A stretch of DNA of 64,000 nt from Oikopleura dioica (taxonomy: Eukaryota; Chordata; Appendicularia; Copelata; Oikopleuridae). Positions 25,326 through 36,375 of this stretch are shown one piece after another. Numbering within the stretch: the stretch's first letter is position 1; each line of letters starts with the position of its first letter. Location: positions 2,113,001 to 2,177,000 of the forward strand of contig OU015567.1 in the NCBI GenBank assembly GCA_907165135.1, read 5' to 3'. The notes beneath the pieces were generated by a model that saw only the letters and a list, made by a program, of their open reading frames with translations, made no database searches and was not told the DNA's origin. The position numbers were made by a program, and so were the translations under genes.

Positions 25326-28300
25326 CTAGACTTCATTAGTCCAGGCTGATTTGAGTTGACAATTCCAAAGGTCGGCTACTACCGGCTTATCGGGATCGTG
25401 AGCTTCAGGTTGAAGAGTGACGGAGAGAAAGCGTTTTTCAGATTTGACTGAAGCTACCGCGCGTTTAACTACGTCTTCGCAACTGTAATTGACAGTATCT
25501 AGAAAGGACAGTCCTTAGAATTTTGGACATTTCTTTTAATTTACTTATGACGACATGAGCGGTTAAAACCCACTGCTGAGGAGTTAACGCCCACGCATGC
25601 AGATCGTGTACTTTGAGAACCCCATCAACGGAGATATCCTTCTTGACTTGTTCCAAGTTGAGCCCTGCTGGCGAGCCCTCCATAATAAATCTGATCAAGT
25701 CTCTGGACAAAATAAGGGGGTTAAATATTCAGCGAGAAGAAGAACGACTCACTTGACTACTGAAAGAGTCGTCATCAGGGTGATGACGGAAAACATAAAT
25801 GTGCATATTGGATCGACGATCTTGTACTCGGGGTTGATGTAGATGACGATGGAGGCAATCAGTACTCCACAGCTCTAGAATTAGTAGAGTAATACGGGAG
25901 AAAAGATATACTGAAGAAACGAAAGTAGTCTACCTGTAATAAATCGCCGATGACATGAATGATGGCAGCACGAACATTAAGAGGCGTTTCGCCATCTCCA
26001 GAATGACTGTGGCCGTGACTAAAGTTCATTTAGAAACTACAGTAGTCAGATAAACTAACCTGTGAGTATGGCTCTTTTCACTCGAATCGCCGTGAGAATG
26101 ATCGTGTCCACCGGAAAGTCCGCCGTGCGTGTGGCCATGTCCACTGCCCCAGAGAACATAGAACATCCTGAAAGTTGTTGAAGCCAAAAGAGAATCGACT
26201 GGCTCAACTTACAGTATATTTACAAGAATGGCACAGGCGCTCAAACCGACCATAGTTGAGCTATGAATTTCAAAGTCCATCGTTCGTATCCTTTGAACTG
26301 CCGAATAACATAAAATTGCTTCGAAAAGATTCAAAAACTTTCATCACAGAAAACGCTCAAAAACAAGCTTGCTAGATAGAATCATGCCTGTAAGAATCCA
26401 AATGGCCTCGACAGATATCAGAGCTCCAAGAACTTCTGCCCTGTGCCATCCATATGTGAGAGTTTTCGTCTTAAATTGATCAAAATGAATAATGAATCCG
26501 CGCAATGCGACTTACAGGAGGCCGTTCCGCCAAGTGGATCGCCACCAAAGAGATGACAAAACTGCTCATGTCGGTTAAAAGATGCGCCGCATCCGTCAAA
26601 ATTGCCAAAGACCCCGAGTACATTCCACCAAGAAGCTCTAGAATCGTCAGTTTTCTCTTTCAGAGCTCATCTAATCTACCTGCGACAAAGAAGACTGCGC
26701 AAATGCCAGTAGCGATTATCAATTGTCTTCTCCCCCGATCTGGTTGAGGACCTGTTTTCCGACTCGAAGAATTTGTGTAGATTTTCCCGTCGACATCTTG
26801 CTCGAGGAGAGTGTCTGTGTATCTAGGAAAATTGTTTGTTTTTGTTCAAAAGAGGCGGAATTGACCATTTGAAACGATTTTTGTATATAAACTGTATATT
26901 TTTGATGTATTTACTGGTAGCTTTCCATTTGATAGTAATCCACGTCGATACCGTTTTGAAGCTTATATTCCATCATTCTGAAAGCGAAAAGAATTATGTT
27001 CGAGTTTTCTCAACTTCTCTAAAAAATAAAAAAAAACTATCGAAAATTTTCCCTCTTTTTCGCCGCAGCTGAAGATTAAAATTATCTTTCTCGGCTGATA
27101 AAAGAGAAAAGGCTTAGATTCTTGAGGCCTCCCTTTCAACCTCTTTTTTTCTGTTTGTTTGATTCAGCAGAAAATGGATGCGACTAAGTATTGTCTTAGT
27201 ATCGGTGAGTGGCAGTATCAATAATGCAAAATAATTTTGCGGTTATTAGTTAACCAGTCGGAAAAGGATTATTTCTTCCTGACTGAAGGCAAAGTGTTCC
27301 CGAGAGACACACTTATTGTAATTGCTCTCAATCGGTACCAATTTTGCGGTAATATCGCGTCGGAGGATTTGGACACGAGTATCCAATACTAATCAAAATA
27401 TGGCCAAGTTCGAACATTCATTTTTAATATTGAGAAAAGTAATTTAGTAGTCAGAGCTGGAAAGAAATCAAAAAATAATTTATTTGCAGAAGCTAAAAAT
27501 TTACAGCGTGTTTTTTTTCAAACTAAAACCAATTTACCGTATAAACAGAAACGAAAAACAAAAACAAAATATCTGAGAAGTCTTCCTTGATTTCAATTTT
27601 TTTTGCTTGAAGCTTCATTTTCGTGTTTTTTTCTCTTTTTTCCGTCTCTCTTTTGGCGTTGATTGTTTAGATCTCGAGAAAGTTAAACGGGCTGCCTTGT
27701 GTCGGCTATAATTTTTGCATATAACAATCCAAAAGTCTATGCATTTTTAAACTAGAACCTGTTTTGGCGCCACCTGCGCGAAAAAAAAATCGTCTCTATT
27801 TTCTTTACATTCCTCCAGATATATTGTTATTGACTTGGCGGCAAGTGTTATTTGCAAATAATTCAATATATTTGTACCGCGAATAAAATATGAGTTCGCT
27901 TCTTTTAATTTAATCTTCAACTTGAGGTCCTTCGTGTCCTATTTTGGACCATTTTTCAGCTCAAGAAAAGTCTCTTTTGTGTGATTTTTTCAGTGAAAAT
28001 GGATTGAAAGACCCTCTTCTTTTTTAAAAATGGACTTCTTTGCCGACCCCTTATTTTGCGGCTAAAATATTAAACTTGCAAAATGCAATGATTTTCTATT
28101 CTCCATGCACTGATCTGGATAAGTGCCGAATCATGAAGGCGATCATCTGTTGTAAAGAGCGATTGCGATATGCGCAGATTCCGACAACTTCTCCGCCGAT
28201 TATCTTCTATTTCGACGCCATCAATTATTCAAAGAGAGCTCCAGGCTCATTTTCAAATGGATAACTTCGGACAAAAATAAGGATACAAATTAAAGTACAG

Positions 28301-28510
28301 ATATCTAGGTCAATAACTTATTGACAATAACTTATTGACAATAAGGGTCTTAGGCTTGTATGAACTTTGTTATAACATCTATTAAGACATAATCAATGGG
28401 TCACCTAAAGATACCCCAAAGTCTTCGTTGATTTCACTTGCAAGCTAAAGCTGAAGTACTTACTCATAATAGCTGTCATCAGAATTGGAAAACGACTCCG
28501 CACTGGTCAT
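25326..28510 (-). CDS. SLC30A: Zinc transporter, ZnT/SLC30A family (vesicular ZnT2/3/4/8-like)
   Basis: Exons (minus) 28510-28464, 26977-26915, 26822-26680, 26637-26516, 26469-26348, 26290-26213, 26167-26060, 26018-25934, 25874-25753, 25702-25545, 25498-25326 total 1221 nt, encoding 406 residues, the usual ZnT length. Hallmarks: [20 protein letters not shown] (HxxxD zinc site in TM2), [13 protein letters not shown], a His-rich loop between TM4 and TM5 ([26 protein letters not shown]), [16 protein letters not shown] (second HxxxD in TM5), ADPICTF-like DPICTFMFS, and the cytoplasmic domain with [10 protein letters not shown]. It should be a proton-coupled Zn2+ exporter loading vesicles. Intron 1 is 1.49 kb; the others are about 38-57 nt up to about 120. 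Confidence 0.95.
26978..28463 (-). other. Large first intron of the zinc transporter
   Basis: A phase-2 intron; no gene or repeat seen inside. Unusually long for this window, so it may hold regulatory sequence. Confidence 0.5.
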
Positions 28511-28816
28511 CTCTGTGAAAATGCCAGACTTTTCTCATTATGCCTCCCTTTTTTACTCTCTCGGAAGGGAGAAATTATTCAAACTTTAATCGGCCACCAA
28601 ATGGCACCAACAGCCCCAGGCCCAAGAAAATAGAAGATCTTTCTTAGTTTCAACTAAACATATGTTATCCCATTATTTTATTAGAGCATTCGTTAAATGA
28701 TTGTCGGATGCAGATGATCAATAAATATTTTTTGCATAGCTTAGCGACGAGGGCAAATACGACTCTTGCCAATGTGTACTTACGCGTTAAAACCCGCGTG
28801 AAATTACGAAGAGAAA

Positions 28817-30036
28817 ATGAATGAAAACAAAGTTTATCCGGTTCCGCCTCAGAGCAGGTATGATTTCGAATCGAAAGTGATCTTCATTTTTATCAGCGTT
28901 ATGAAAACCTACGACGATGACGGAAAGCTTGTCTCAGAAGTGCCTGTAACTTACGGCGCCCAAACGTTACCAGGATACCACTGGGACGAAGTTTCTCGGT
29001 TTTCTTCAAGTTCTGATGATTCATCTACTCCGCCAAATTACTACAGTAGCCATGGCGGTGCTGCGGCTACTGTTGGTTACATACAAAGCAATATGCACAA
29101 TCCAATTTCGCGGCGAAATTTCATCATCAAAGTTCTATTGACAGTTAGCGCCATGGTCTCAGTTATGGTCGGAATGACCTTTTGGTTTTTATACGATTAC
29201 AATGTTGGCTGCACTTTGACTTCAGAGTGGTACTTGTACTATGTCTTTACGCTTCTTGTCCCGCTAGTTGGGTTGGTTATTTTTTGCTCAGATACGCTAA
29301 CGAGAAGGTGGCCATTGAATCTCTTTGTGCTGATTTTCTGGACTTTTATCATGTCAGCCGGCTATGCTTTTCTAGCGAATCTTTGGGCGGTCAACAGTTC
29401 AACTGGAAATACCGCTATTTGCAAAACAGCTTTTTGCTGTAGTGTTTCTTTGGATAAGCCTAACTGTATACATTCATTAGGCCAAGAGTTTTATCAAGAA
29501 AGTGCCGCAATTTGCAGCGCAAATGCTGCTGGTAATTAAGGAAAGATCAAAAAAATAATCTGATTATTTCTCAGGTACTATGGGAATTTCTCTTGGGGTC
29601 GTTGTTGCAGTTCTGCTTATTGGAGTTTGCTTAGCTCTTGCTGGAATAGGTAAAACCGGTATTGCTTTCGGAAAGTACGCTTTTCATTCAGATTTATTTA
29701 ACATCAGTACCCTCCTTACTGTCATTTTCCTACTTCTTCTTCTACCATGTGGATTTCTTGGCTATTTCTTATTGCCTTATGATTGGTACTTTGGCTTTGT
29801 CTGGTAAGAATCAAGTTTTACGCCACTCTCCATTAATTTATCAACAAAGTGCTTTGATGATTTACACGGCTACGATTGGAATATGGACATCAATACGCCT
29901 GATGATCGACCCTTATTCCGGCTTCCACCCGGATGAGTGGGTCAGAGCATCAATGTATATTTTTCATCTGGGACGGTCTTCTAATTTATTTCAAAAAGAT
30001 GATATCGAAAGAGCTATTAAATTAAAGAGACCTTAA
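28817..30036 (+). CDS. TMBIM/Lifeguard (Bax-inhibitor-1-like) multi-pass membrane protein
   Basis: Exons 28817-28857, 28897-29531, 29575-29803, 29850-30036 total 1092 nt, encoding 363 residues. A Pro/Ser-rich cytosolic N-terminus leads to SRRNFIIKVL and TM1, then repeated TM segments with the family motif RRWPLNLFVLIFWTF between TM2 and TM3, and further helices. Relatives regulate Ca2+ leak and cell death from the ER/Golgi. The insertion CKTAFCC...C between TM4 and TM5 and the weak C-terminal motif (IDPYSGFHPDEW in place of the usual sequence) make it divergent. Intron 1 is only 39 nt, in frame and stop-free. AATAAA is at 30118. Confidence 0.75.
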
Positions 30037-30315
30037 AAGATTGGAAACTTGTTCACATATATGACTGGTTGTATCGGCCTTTGTGATTGAATCGTTTTTT
30101 AAAAAATATTTTTGTAAAATAAACTTCGATAAACCATTTCTTCTTTTTTATTAAAGATCATCTCAATTTCAACAGACCTTATCGGTATATCCTTCACCGG
30201 ACACGAATTCTTAACTCGTCAGAATGTCACGTTCCAAAAAGAACACGCGTAAAAAGCTCATTATCGACAAACAATCCTTATCTCGAAATCTTTTTCAAAG
30301 AAGAAAGAACAAATT

Positions 30316-33300
30316 TTATTCAGTGTCAAGGCATCTAGGGCAGCGATCACAGTAACAAGAATAATTGCACTGTTCGCATTTCGACTTGTAGGTTTCGCAC
30401 GTGACCAGATTTTCCAAGTTAGCGGCCTCGAATCTGAATTTTTAAATTATTAACTTCTCAATACACGGGCGCGCGACTAAGCGCTCAATACACGGGGTCC
30501 AATTATTGGACCACAATGCATTATCCAGCCCCGCGCGGCGCGCCAAATTCAGAGTGTGAAAAACAGCGCTCAGGACTTTTGGCTCTAATTGACGTTTCCG
30601 TCGGGTAAAAAAGCTCGTGAATATATTGCTAGAAAGCTTGAACCCTCTTCTATAAATGTAAACAATTGTAAATCGAAAAATCCGTTCCGATTTTTCACCA
30701 GAGAGCGAAAGAGAAATCTGGCGCAAAACGCCACCACTTTTGAGTTTTCATTCGAAACTTCACAGAGTGGTTCGTTTTTGTCTTGTCAGCTCACATTACA
30801 TAATTCAGGTCAAACAGATAACAACAACGGGAATTACAGGGGGTCAAAGTCGCCGTGGTCCAATGATTGGACCACGTGCATTGAGAAGTTAAGAATGAAG
30901 CTGAAATTCTTCAAACTTTTGAATTCTGAAAACAAGAGTTTTGAATCGTCCGTTTCCTCGAATGTATTTTTGGTCGATTTCGCAGTTTTCATCGCAGGAA
31001 GAAACTTGTGATCTGAGATGATTAAGCTGGGCATCGCATTTTTCTAGCGACTCGAAGCAGTTGTTGTACGCTTCTTTGTATTCTTCGTAGTGTTTCAGCC
31101 CAAGATCTAGTAATTTGACGACCTTACTTTCAAGAAAACGAGCTTACCGTATTTGGCCATAAGCATTTCATACTGTAATGGTTTTTAAGAAAAAATTTTC
31201 TAGAGACAAAAATAAAGAAAAGTTATCATGGGCAGGAGAAGCGGTAAAATGGCGAAAACACTGATAACAACTGATAAAATAAGCATTGAAGCGTCTTCTG
31301 AAACGTTTTCGCGTCTCAATAATTCTTGCGCCAGTTTTTATCGCTAAATAAATTACAGCGAAAATACTTGATTAAATCAAGGGAGATCATAATTGAACGC
31401 AATTTTCTAGACAGAAATGTGGGGTTCTCGTAGAAACGAAACATTTTAAAATTGCTCTTATCGTTTATATACCCTTAATTTTTTCGTTAAAAACCGTGTT
31501 CCTGTTGAGAAATCGCCCAAGAATTCTCAATCGCTGTCTTTAATCCCGGTTGTCATTTGAGCTCTAGAACCAGCTCTAGAAAACGTGTCGACCGGAGCCT
31601 GAAATTCCTCGTTCAGTTTTTGATTTTCCTCGGCGAGCTTCTTGTACTCGGATTTGATACATTCCGCATCGCTTCCGCAGGTTTTCAAGGGAACTTTTTA
31701 AACTCAGAAAAAGAACGAATATCTAAGTGAAAAGCCGAAAATCTCGCCTCTCGAGAAATTTTATCGCATTTCTAAAATGAGCCATCTTTGGCGAACTGCT
31801 GCGATTTCCTGAATTTAGGTTGATCCCGGGATCGTATTTGATTTCATTATTCGGATAATAACGGCTCGAGATTTATGATTATGCATTCGTTATGGTGGAG
31901 CCTTAAATTTCCGGAAGAAGATAAATTCAATTTATTTTGATAAATTCAGGTAGTTCAAATCATTTCCAAAAAACTATATCAAAAAAAAATCCTTGAAAAC
32001 CAAGCCTAGAATATCGAGCAACGTCAAAAGTCTGGGCTCAGAAACCTGTCTAAAAGCCTGACTCAGGCCCTGAGTCTCAGAGTCCTCAAAGAACCTGAAA
32101 AAAAGGCGCTTCTTTCGGCTCAAAAGTACCAGTAGTGGGTTTTCTCATTTAAAAAACGGTTTTTAGGACCCTGAGTCAGAGTTCAACACAGGTTGCTGAG
32201 CCCAGTCAGACATCCACGGCGTAATACAGTCAGTTCTGCAGACAGGGCAGTCGCACTTTTTGCATTCTTGGCACTTTTGCTCATAGCATCGTCTTAATCA
32301 TCGTTTTAACACCCTTTTTTAAAAGTACAAAACTAACCGTTGCCCAGAAGATCTCATCGAACTCAAACTCGTTGACAGTCCAAAACGTTGCTCGCAACGT
32401 TCTTGCAAGCTAAAATTCAAAATGTTTGAAAGCCACTTTTTAAAAACATCGAAAAGCTAAAAAGACAAGATCGTCTTTCTCGCTTTTGACAATGTAATTA
32501 TATACCAAGAGTGGATTTTTCGCGGTAGAAGATTCGTTTGTTCGTGACATCTGCGCACCATTCCTAAATTTTATCTTTTTAGAAAAAAATTCTAGCGGCG
32601 CTAGAAAAATACAAAAAAACCAAAAGACGGTTTCTAAAAAATCAGAAGAATTTTTTAGGTGCATCACCAACTGGATTGGATTTCTTAAAAGTCTCGAGTG
32701 TGAAATTCTTTAACCGCAGCAATTATAAACGCATCGCAAATCCGAAAACGCTTTAGATCTGATATTTATTGAGTCATCTTTCAAAATCCGCCAATTTTCC
32801 TCTCGACAGCTTGCGAAGAAAACCTGAGTCAGGGCTCGAAAGACCTGAATTAAAAGACCATTCAGAGTCAGGTTTTAGATCCTGACTCAGGTTTTCAGAC
32901 CCTGACCCAGGTTTTTAGACCCTGACTCAGGTTTTATGACCCTGACTCTGGTTTTTAGACCCTGACTCAGGTTTTCAGACCCTGACTCAGGTTTTAGATC
33001 CTGACTCAGGTTTTCTGACCCTGACTCTTGTTTTTAGACCCTGACTCAGGTTTTCAGACCCTGACTCAGGTTTTTAGACACTGACTTAGGTTTTCAGACC
33101 CTGACTCAGGTTTTTAGAGCCTGACTCAGGATTTCAGACCCTGACTCAGGATTTCAGACCCTGACTCAGGTTTTAGATCCTGACTCAGGTTTTCTGACCC
33201 TGACTCTTGTTTTTAGACCCTGACTCAGGATTTCAGACCCTGAGTCAGGTTTTTAGACACTGACTTAGGTTTTCAGACCCTGACTCAGGTTTTTAGAGCC

Positions 33301-34290
33301 TGACTCAGGATTTCAGACCCTGACTCAGGATTTCAGACCCTGACTCAGGTTTTTAGACACTGACTTAGGTTTTTAGACCCTGACTCAGGTTTTCTGCTCC
33401 TGACACAGGTTTCAAAGCATGCGACTGGCACGCGATAAATGCATATGTTCACTTGGAAAGCGGATTTCTATCACACGCTTGTAGTAAATAGCGATATTCT
33501 AGCCCTCCTTTATCAACCCGTTTACGTTGGTAATTTTATCGCGAACACGTTTTTGCCGCAGTCCGGCCCCTTGGAATTAACAAAAAAAGAAAACCGAAAT
33601 CATGACTTTAGAAAACACCACGGAGGACAATGCGTAAGGGCCCCGAACGCTAGAATTACTAGTTTTTTAAGGAGAAAAGTGGAAATTTACCTGAGCAGCT
33701 TTTGTAATGATCTTCCATTTCGTGGAGCTGGATGGTCAGGTTTCCGACGACTGGAAGCATTTCGTTGTATTTTTGAGAAAAGTAGCGAGCTTGATCCTTG
33801 AAAGAAGAAGAATTAATATTTTGACACCCTTAAATTTTATCTTTTTGAAGCGATTCATGATTCTAGTGAGCTTTCTAAACACCGCGAACCCGAATTCCTG
33901 GACTGGCGTAATCATAATCGCTAACACAAATACGGTCATCTTTAATCCCGGCTTCAGAGATAAACCAGATCTCCAAGCTCACCGCAAAAATATGAAGATT
34001 CGATGGATTAAGGGGACACGTCCGAGTCACCCTTTCGAGGAAGTACTTTTTCGTTGAAAAAATAATTAAGAAACGAAGTAAAAATGATTCATAAGCCGAT
34101 CAATCAGGGTTCTTTATTCCAGCTGCAGTGAGTTCTTGAAACTGTTGTGTAAAGCCTTAATTACCTCAAACTCAAATTTTCGTTTGTATTTTCCTCTGAT
34201 TACTCTGTCAAACTGCGCCAATTTCGGGTGGAAGCAAGTTTCCTCTTTTGCTTGGGCAAAGATTGCTAGAAGTCCGAAGGAAAGCTTCAT
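30316..34290 (-). CDS. Secreted coiled-coil / Cys-rich protein, long form (221 aa)
   Basis: Exons (minus) 34290-34165, 33796-33691, 31693-31593, 31172-31148, 31106-30917, 30433-30316 total 666 nt with all phases consistent. The signal peptide is MKLSFGLLAIFAQA. The mature chain is mostly charged helix/coiled coil (EYKKLAEENQKLNEEF; EEYKEAYNNCFESLEKC) and ends in a cysteine cluster (CEQCNYSCYCDRCPRC). Function unknown; no family recognised. The stop codon overlaps the minus-strand AATAAA. The first two exons can alternatively join the terminal exons at 32563-32163 (separate entry). The 34165/33796 junction is chosen because both are phase 0 and the signal peptide is strong. Confidence 0.6.
30454..30888. 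mobile_element. TTAA-flanked MITE in last intron of Cys-rich gene
   Basis: Terminal repeats CTTCTCAATACACG (30454-30467) and CGTGCATTGAGAAG (30875-30888), each flanked by TTAA (30450-30453, 30889-30892). Sub-terminal palindromes TCCAATTATTGGA and TCCAATGATTGGA occur. 435 bp, non-coding; a piggyBac-like target site. Confidence 0.7.
32163..32563 (-). CDS. Alternative or duplicated Cys-rich 3' exons
   Basis: Exons (minus) 32563-32506, 32409-32338, 32292-32163. Joined to the same first two exons (34290-34165, 33796-33691) they give 492 nt, 163 residues, in phase throughout. The end CYEQKCQECKKCDCPVC is clearly similar in cysteine spacing to the CEQCNYSCYCDRCPRC end of the long form. Either mutually exclusive 3' ends of one gene or remains of a tandem duplication. 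The first exon of the three is the weakest. Confidence 0.45.
32856..33415. repeat. 20-bp satellite, about 28 copies, with higher-order repeat
   Basis: The unit is CCTGACTCAGGTTTTTAGAC with point variants. A block of about nine units (about 180 bp, starting near the AGATCCTGACTCAGG and CTGACTCTTG variants at about 32990) recurs starting near 33170, showing recent higher-order duplication. Most copies contain TGACTCA. It lies in the intron between the second exon and the alternative 3' exons of the Cys-rich gene. Confidence 0.95.
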
Positions 34291-34460
34291 TGTTTTTTTT
34301 TCTCTAGGAAAAAATCTCAGTTGCGATGAACTACAAGATTCTGCCCTGATTGACAATTTTCAATTGTTTACAAAAGAACTTAAATTCACAAACAGAGGGA
34401 ATTCCAGCCTCTCCCTGGCCAAAGTCAACAAGAGCCCCTTTTTCTCCTTTATCAGGTTTT

Positions 34461-34976
34461 TTATTCCTCGAAATTTCGAACAGAAAAATCTTCTTCACGA
34501 TTTCTTGATCTGCATCTTCCTCTGCCTCCTCTTCCTCGATGATGAGGTCTTCCATGGTGCGGGGGTCCTCCGTGCGGCCCTCCCCAGTGGTGGGGATGTC
34601 CTCTTCGATGATGAGGGGGTCCTCCACGGTGGTGAGGAGGGCCTCCTCGATGATGGGGAGGACCAGGAGGTCCATGATAGTAAGGGAAATGCCCTTGCCC
34701 TTCCGGCCCGTGGCGGTAATCCATCATCGTTTGTTGTAACATCTGATTGTATTCAATTTGGTCATCGTGAGTTGGAGGGCAGATTTGCGCTCCGGGAGGA
34801 GGATTCTTGAGAAGAGGGGTTTTTTTCTTTGACTTTCTGCCATCTTGAGTAGCGGTTTCATAGGATGGTGGTGGTGGAATCGAGGAGTCAATTGAGTTGG
34901 CCTTTGTTTCGTTCAAATTATCGGATTTCTGGAGGGAGCCGCTATTTTCGTCGTTCTTTTTATGGTTTTTACAAAT
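34461..34976 (-). CDS. Pro/His/Gly-rich protein with PPxY motif (5' exon not found)
   Basis: The frame is open from about 34994 down to the stop at 34461 but has no in-frame ATG before the conserved-looking part, so an upstream exon must supply the start. Features: CICKNHKK, then PPPPSYETA (a PPxY-type WW-domain ligand), a polar middle and a long repetitive tail of PPHHRGG-type units ending in an Arg/Gly segment. It resembles cytosolic tails of small membrane adaptors, but no domain is certain. The stop overlaps a minus-strand AATAAA, marking a true 3' end. It is the third gene of a closely spaced minus-strand group. Confidence 0.5.
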   Translation of the reverse strand: MCKNHKKNDENSGSLQKSDNLNETKANSIDSSIPPPPSYETATQDGRKSKKKTPLLKNPPPGAQICPPTHDDQIEYNQMLQQTMMDYRHGPEGQGHFPYYHGPPGPPHHRGGPPHHRGGPPHHRRGHPHHWGGPHGGPPHHGRPHHRGRGGRGRCRSRNREEDFSVRNFEE

Positions 34977-34981
34977 GCATT

Positions 34982-35635
34982 TTATGGGGTTCGATGTGTA
35001 AATATAGCATTTTTGCTAACCCAGGCCTTTGTGGTTGATTTCAAATCAGATTTTTGAGCTTCAACTTCTTTTTCAGCGTTTTTTTGTTTTTCGCTTTTTT
35101 CCTCTTTTTGTTTCTTTTTTGGTTTTTCGTCCGATTTCTCGGCTTTTGACTGTTTCTTCTCAGTTTTCTTGGCCTTTTGCTTTTTCGGCTCTTCGTTTTT
35201 TGATTTTTCAGCTTTCGGCTTTTCAGAGTTGGTTGTTTGTAGAGTTGCTTCTTTTTCCTTGATCATGGCATTTTTCTTTTTGATGAATTCTTCTGATTTG
35301 TGGTAGAAAACGGATTTGTTTTGATTGAGAGTTTTGGAGTCGAGAGGTGATTGAACTTGAAGGGTGATATCTGCTTCTAGTTTTCGGAATTCGTTTTCAC
35401 TAATAAAAAGTATTTTTTGTTTATTAAAAATGAGGAACCTGAGTCCAAACGTCGTGAGTAACAGTCCAATCGTGCTCAGAATCGGGGTGAATTCTTCTTT
35501 TCCTCGAAAGAACAAGTCGTCTCCTTCGATATCCGGAAATTCGAATCCTTCTTGGTCTTCGATGAAGAATTCGTCGAGGATTTCACGGAAAGATCGGGCT
35601 TTTTCGAATGGCATTTGGTTTTTGTTGAAGATCAT
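34982..35635 (-). CDS. Single-pass membrane protein with Lys/Glu-rich tail, 217 aa
   Basis: ATG at 35635. An acidic N-terminal half (EDQEGFEFPDIEGDD) is followed by one hydrophobic segment (LSTIGLLLTTFGLRFLIF) and a long Lys/Glu-rich low-complexity tail. A 39-nt stretch at 35438-35400 has a GT start, an AG end and a stop-free multiple of three, so it may be an intron just after the membrane segment. The family is not recognised. It begins 64 nt after the stop of the upstream gene, and its end overlaps the start region of the next; trans-spliced operon organisation is likely. Confidence 0.55.
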   Translation of the reverse strand: MIFNKNQMPFEKARSFREILDEFFIEDQEGFEFPDIEGDDLFFRGKEEFTPILSTIGLLLTTFGLRFLIFNKQKILFISENEFRKLEADITLQVQSPLDSKTLNQNKSVFYHKSEEFIKKKNAMIKEKEATLQTTNSEKPKAEKSKNEEPKKQKAKKTEKKQSKAEKSDEKPKKKQKEEKSEKQKNAEKEVEAQKSDLKSTTKAWVSKNAIFTHRTP

Positions 35636-35699
35636 TTCTCGTAAAAATTGTCTTTATAAAGAATACTCAAAAAGATAATTAAAATTTAGTCATTCAAGG

Positions 35700-36375
35700 T
35701 CAATTTCGTGCTTTTTGATATCCTTTCCTTAATTTTCCCAATCTCGTCTGATTTGGAGCATTTTTCGCCCCCTCGGAATTCAAATTCTGCGCTTTTTGAG
35801 CATGAGCGTATAGCTGCGTCTTGAAAACCTGGTAAGACTCGATTTTTCCTTTCAAAAACTGGCCAGCGAATTCCTTGGGCGCGTGTTTTCCCAGAAGAGT
35901 TCTTCCAGCTGCCATGGCGGATCGGATTTTGTCAGAGTTGACAAAGTAATGGGTCATTCGGGCTTCAAGGTATGCTCGTGAGTCGGCTGATGTCAAATAC
36001 TGAACACATGATTTTTCATCAAACCCTAGCCTTTACCTGAAAATATTCTTCTTTCGTATGATCATCAGCTTTTCGAAACGCTTTTTTCTCGACCAACTGC
36101 TCCAACTCCTCGACCGAGCCCGGAATTCCAAAATCATCATTCGCAACTTCGGGGTGTTTTGCATCTGGAACCGTCCATTTCCACGGATATTTTCGAAAGT
36201 AATCTTCCTCCCCGATCGATAGCGCGTCAAGTTCCTTCTCTAAGTTTTGAAAGAAACTGTCGAGATTCCAGTTTGAGGGATTTCCCTCGAGTTTCTTCAG
36301 CTTACTCATTCTTTTTGAAGCAAGAAAAAGAGCAAGCCGGAAAAAGTGCGACCGTTTTGTGCAAATATTAACCAT
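35700..36375 (-). CDS. Conserved-looking 190-212 aa protein, possibly mitochondrial
   Basis: Exons (minus) 36309-36037 (or from an upstream in-frame ATG at 36375) and 35999-35700; the intron is 37 nt. Starting at 36309 gives 190 residues. Starting at 36375 adds a basic, hydroxylated/hydrophobic leader (MVNICTKRSHFFRLALFLAS) that could be a mitochondrial presequence. The body is helical and charged, with a WKWTVPDAKHPE stretch and a basic C-terminus. No domain recognised. It is the first gene of the minus-strand group. Confidence 0.6.

Noticed and set aside
33736-33939. Alternative signal-peptide exon MTVFVLAIMITPV at 33939 for the Cys-rich gene
   Set aside because: Also phase 0, but the exon at 34290 has a stronger leader and longer conserved-looking mature part; kept only as a possible alternative start.
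34331-34810. Plus-strand frame over the His/Pro-rich repeat
   Set aside because: It is the antisense shadow of the repetitive PPHH tail of the minus-strand gene.
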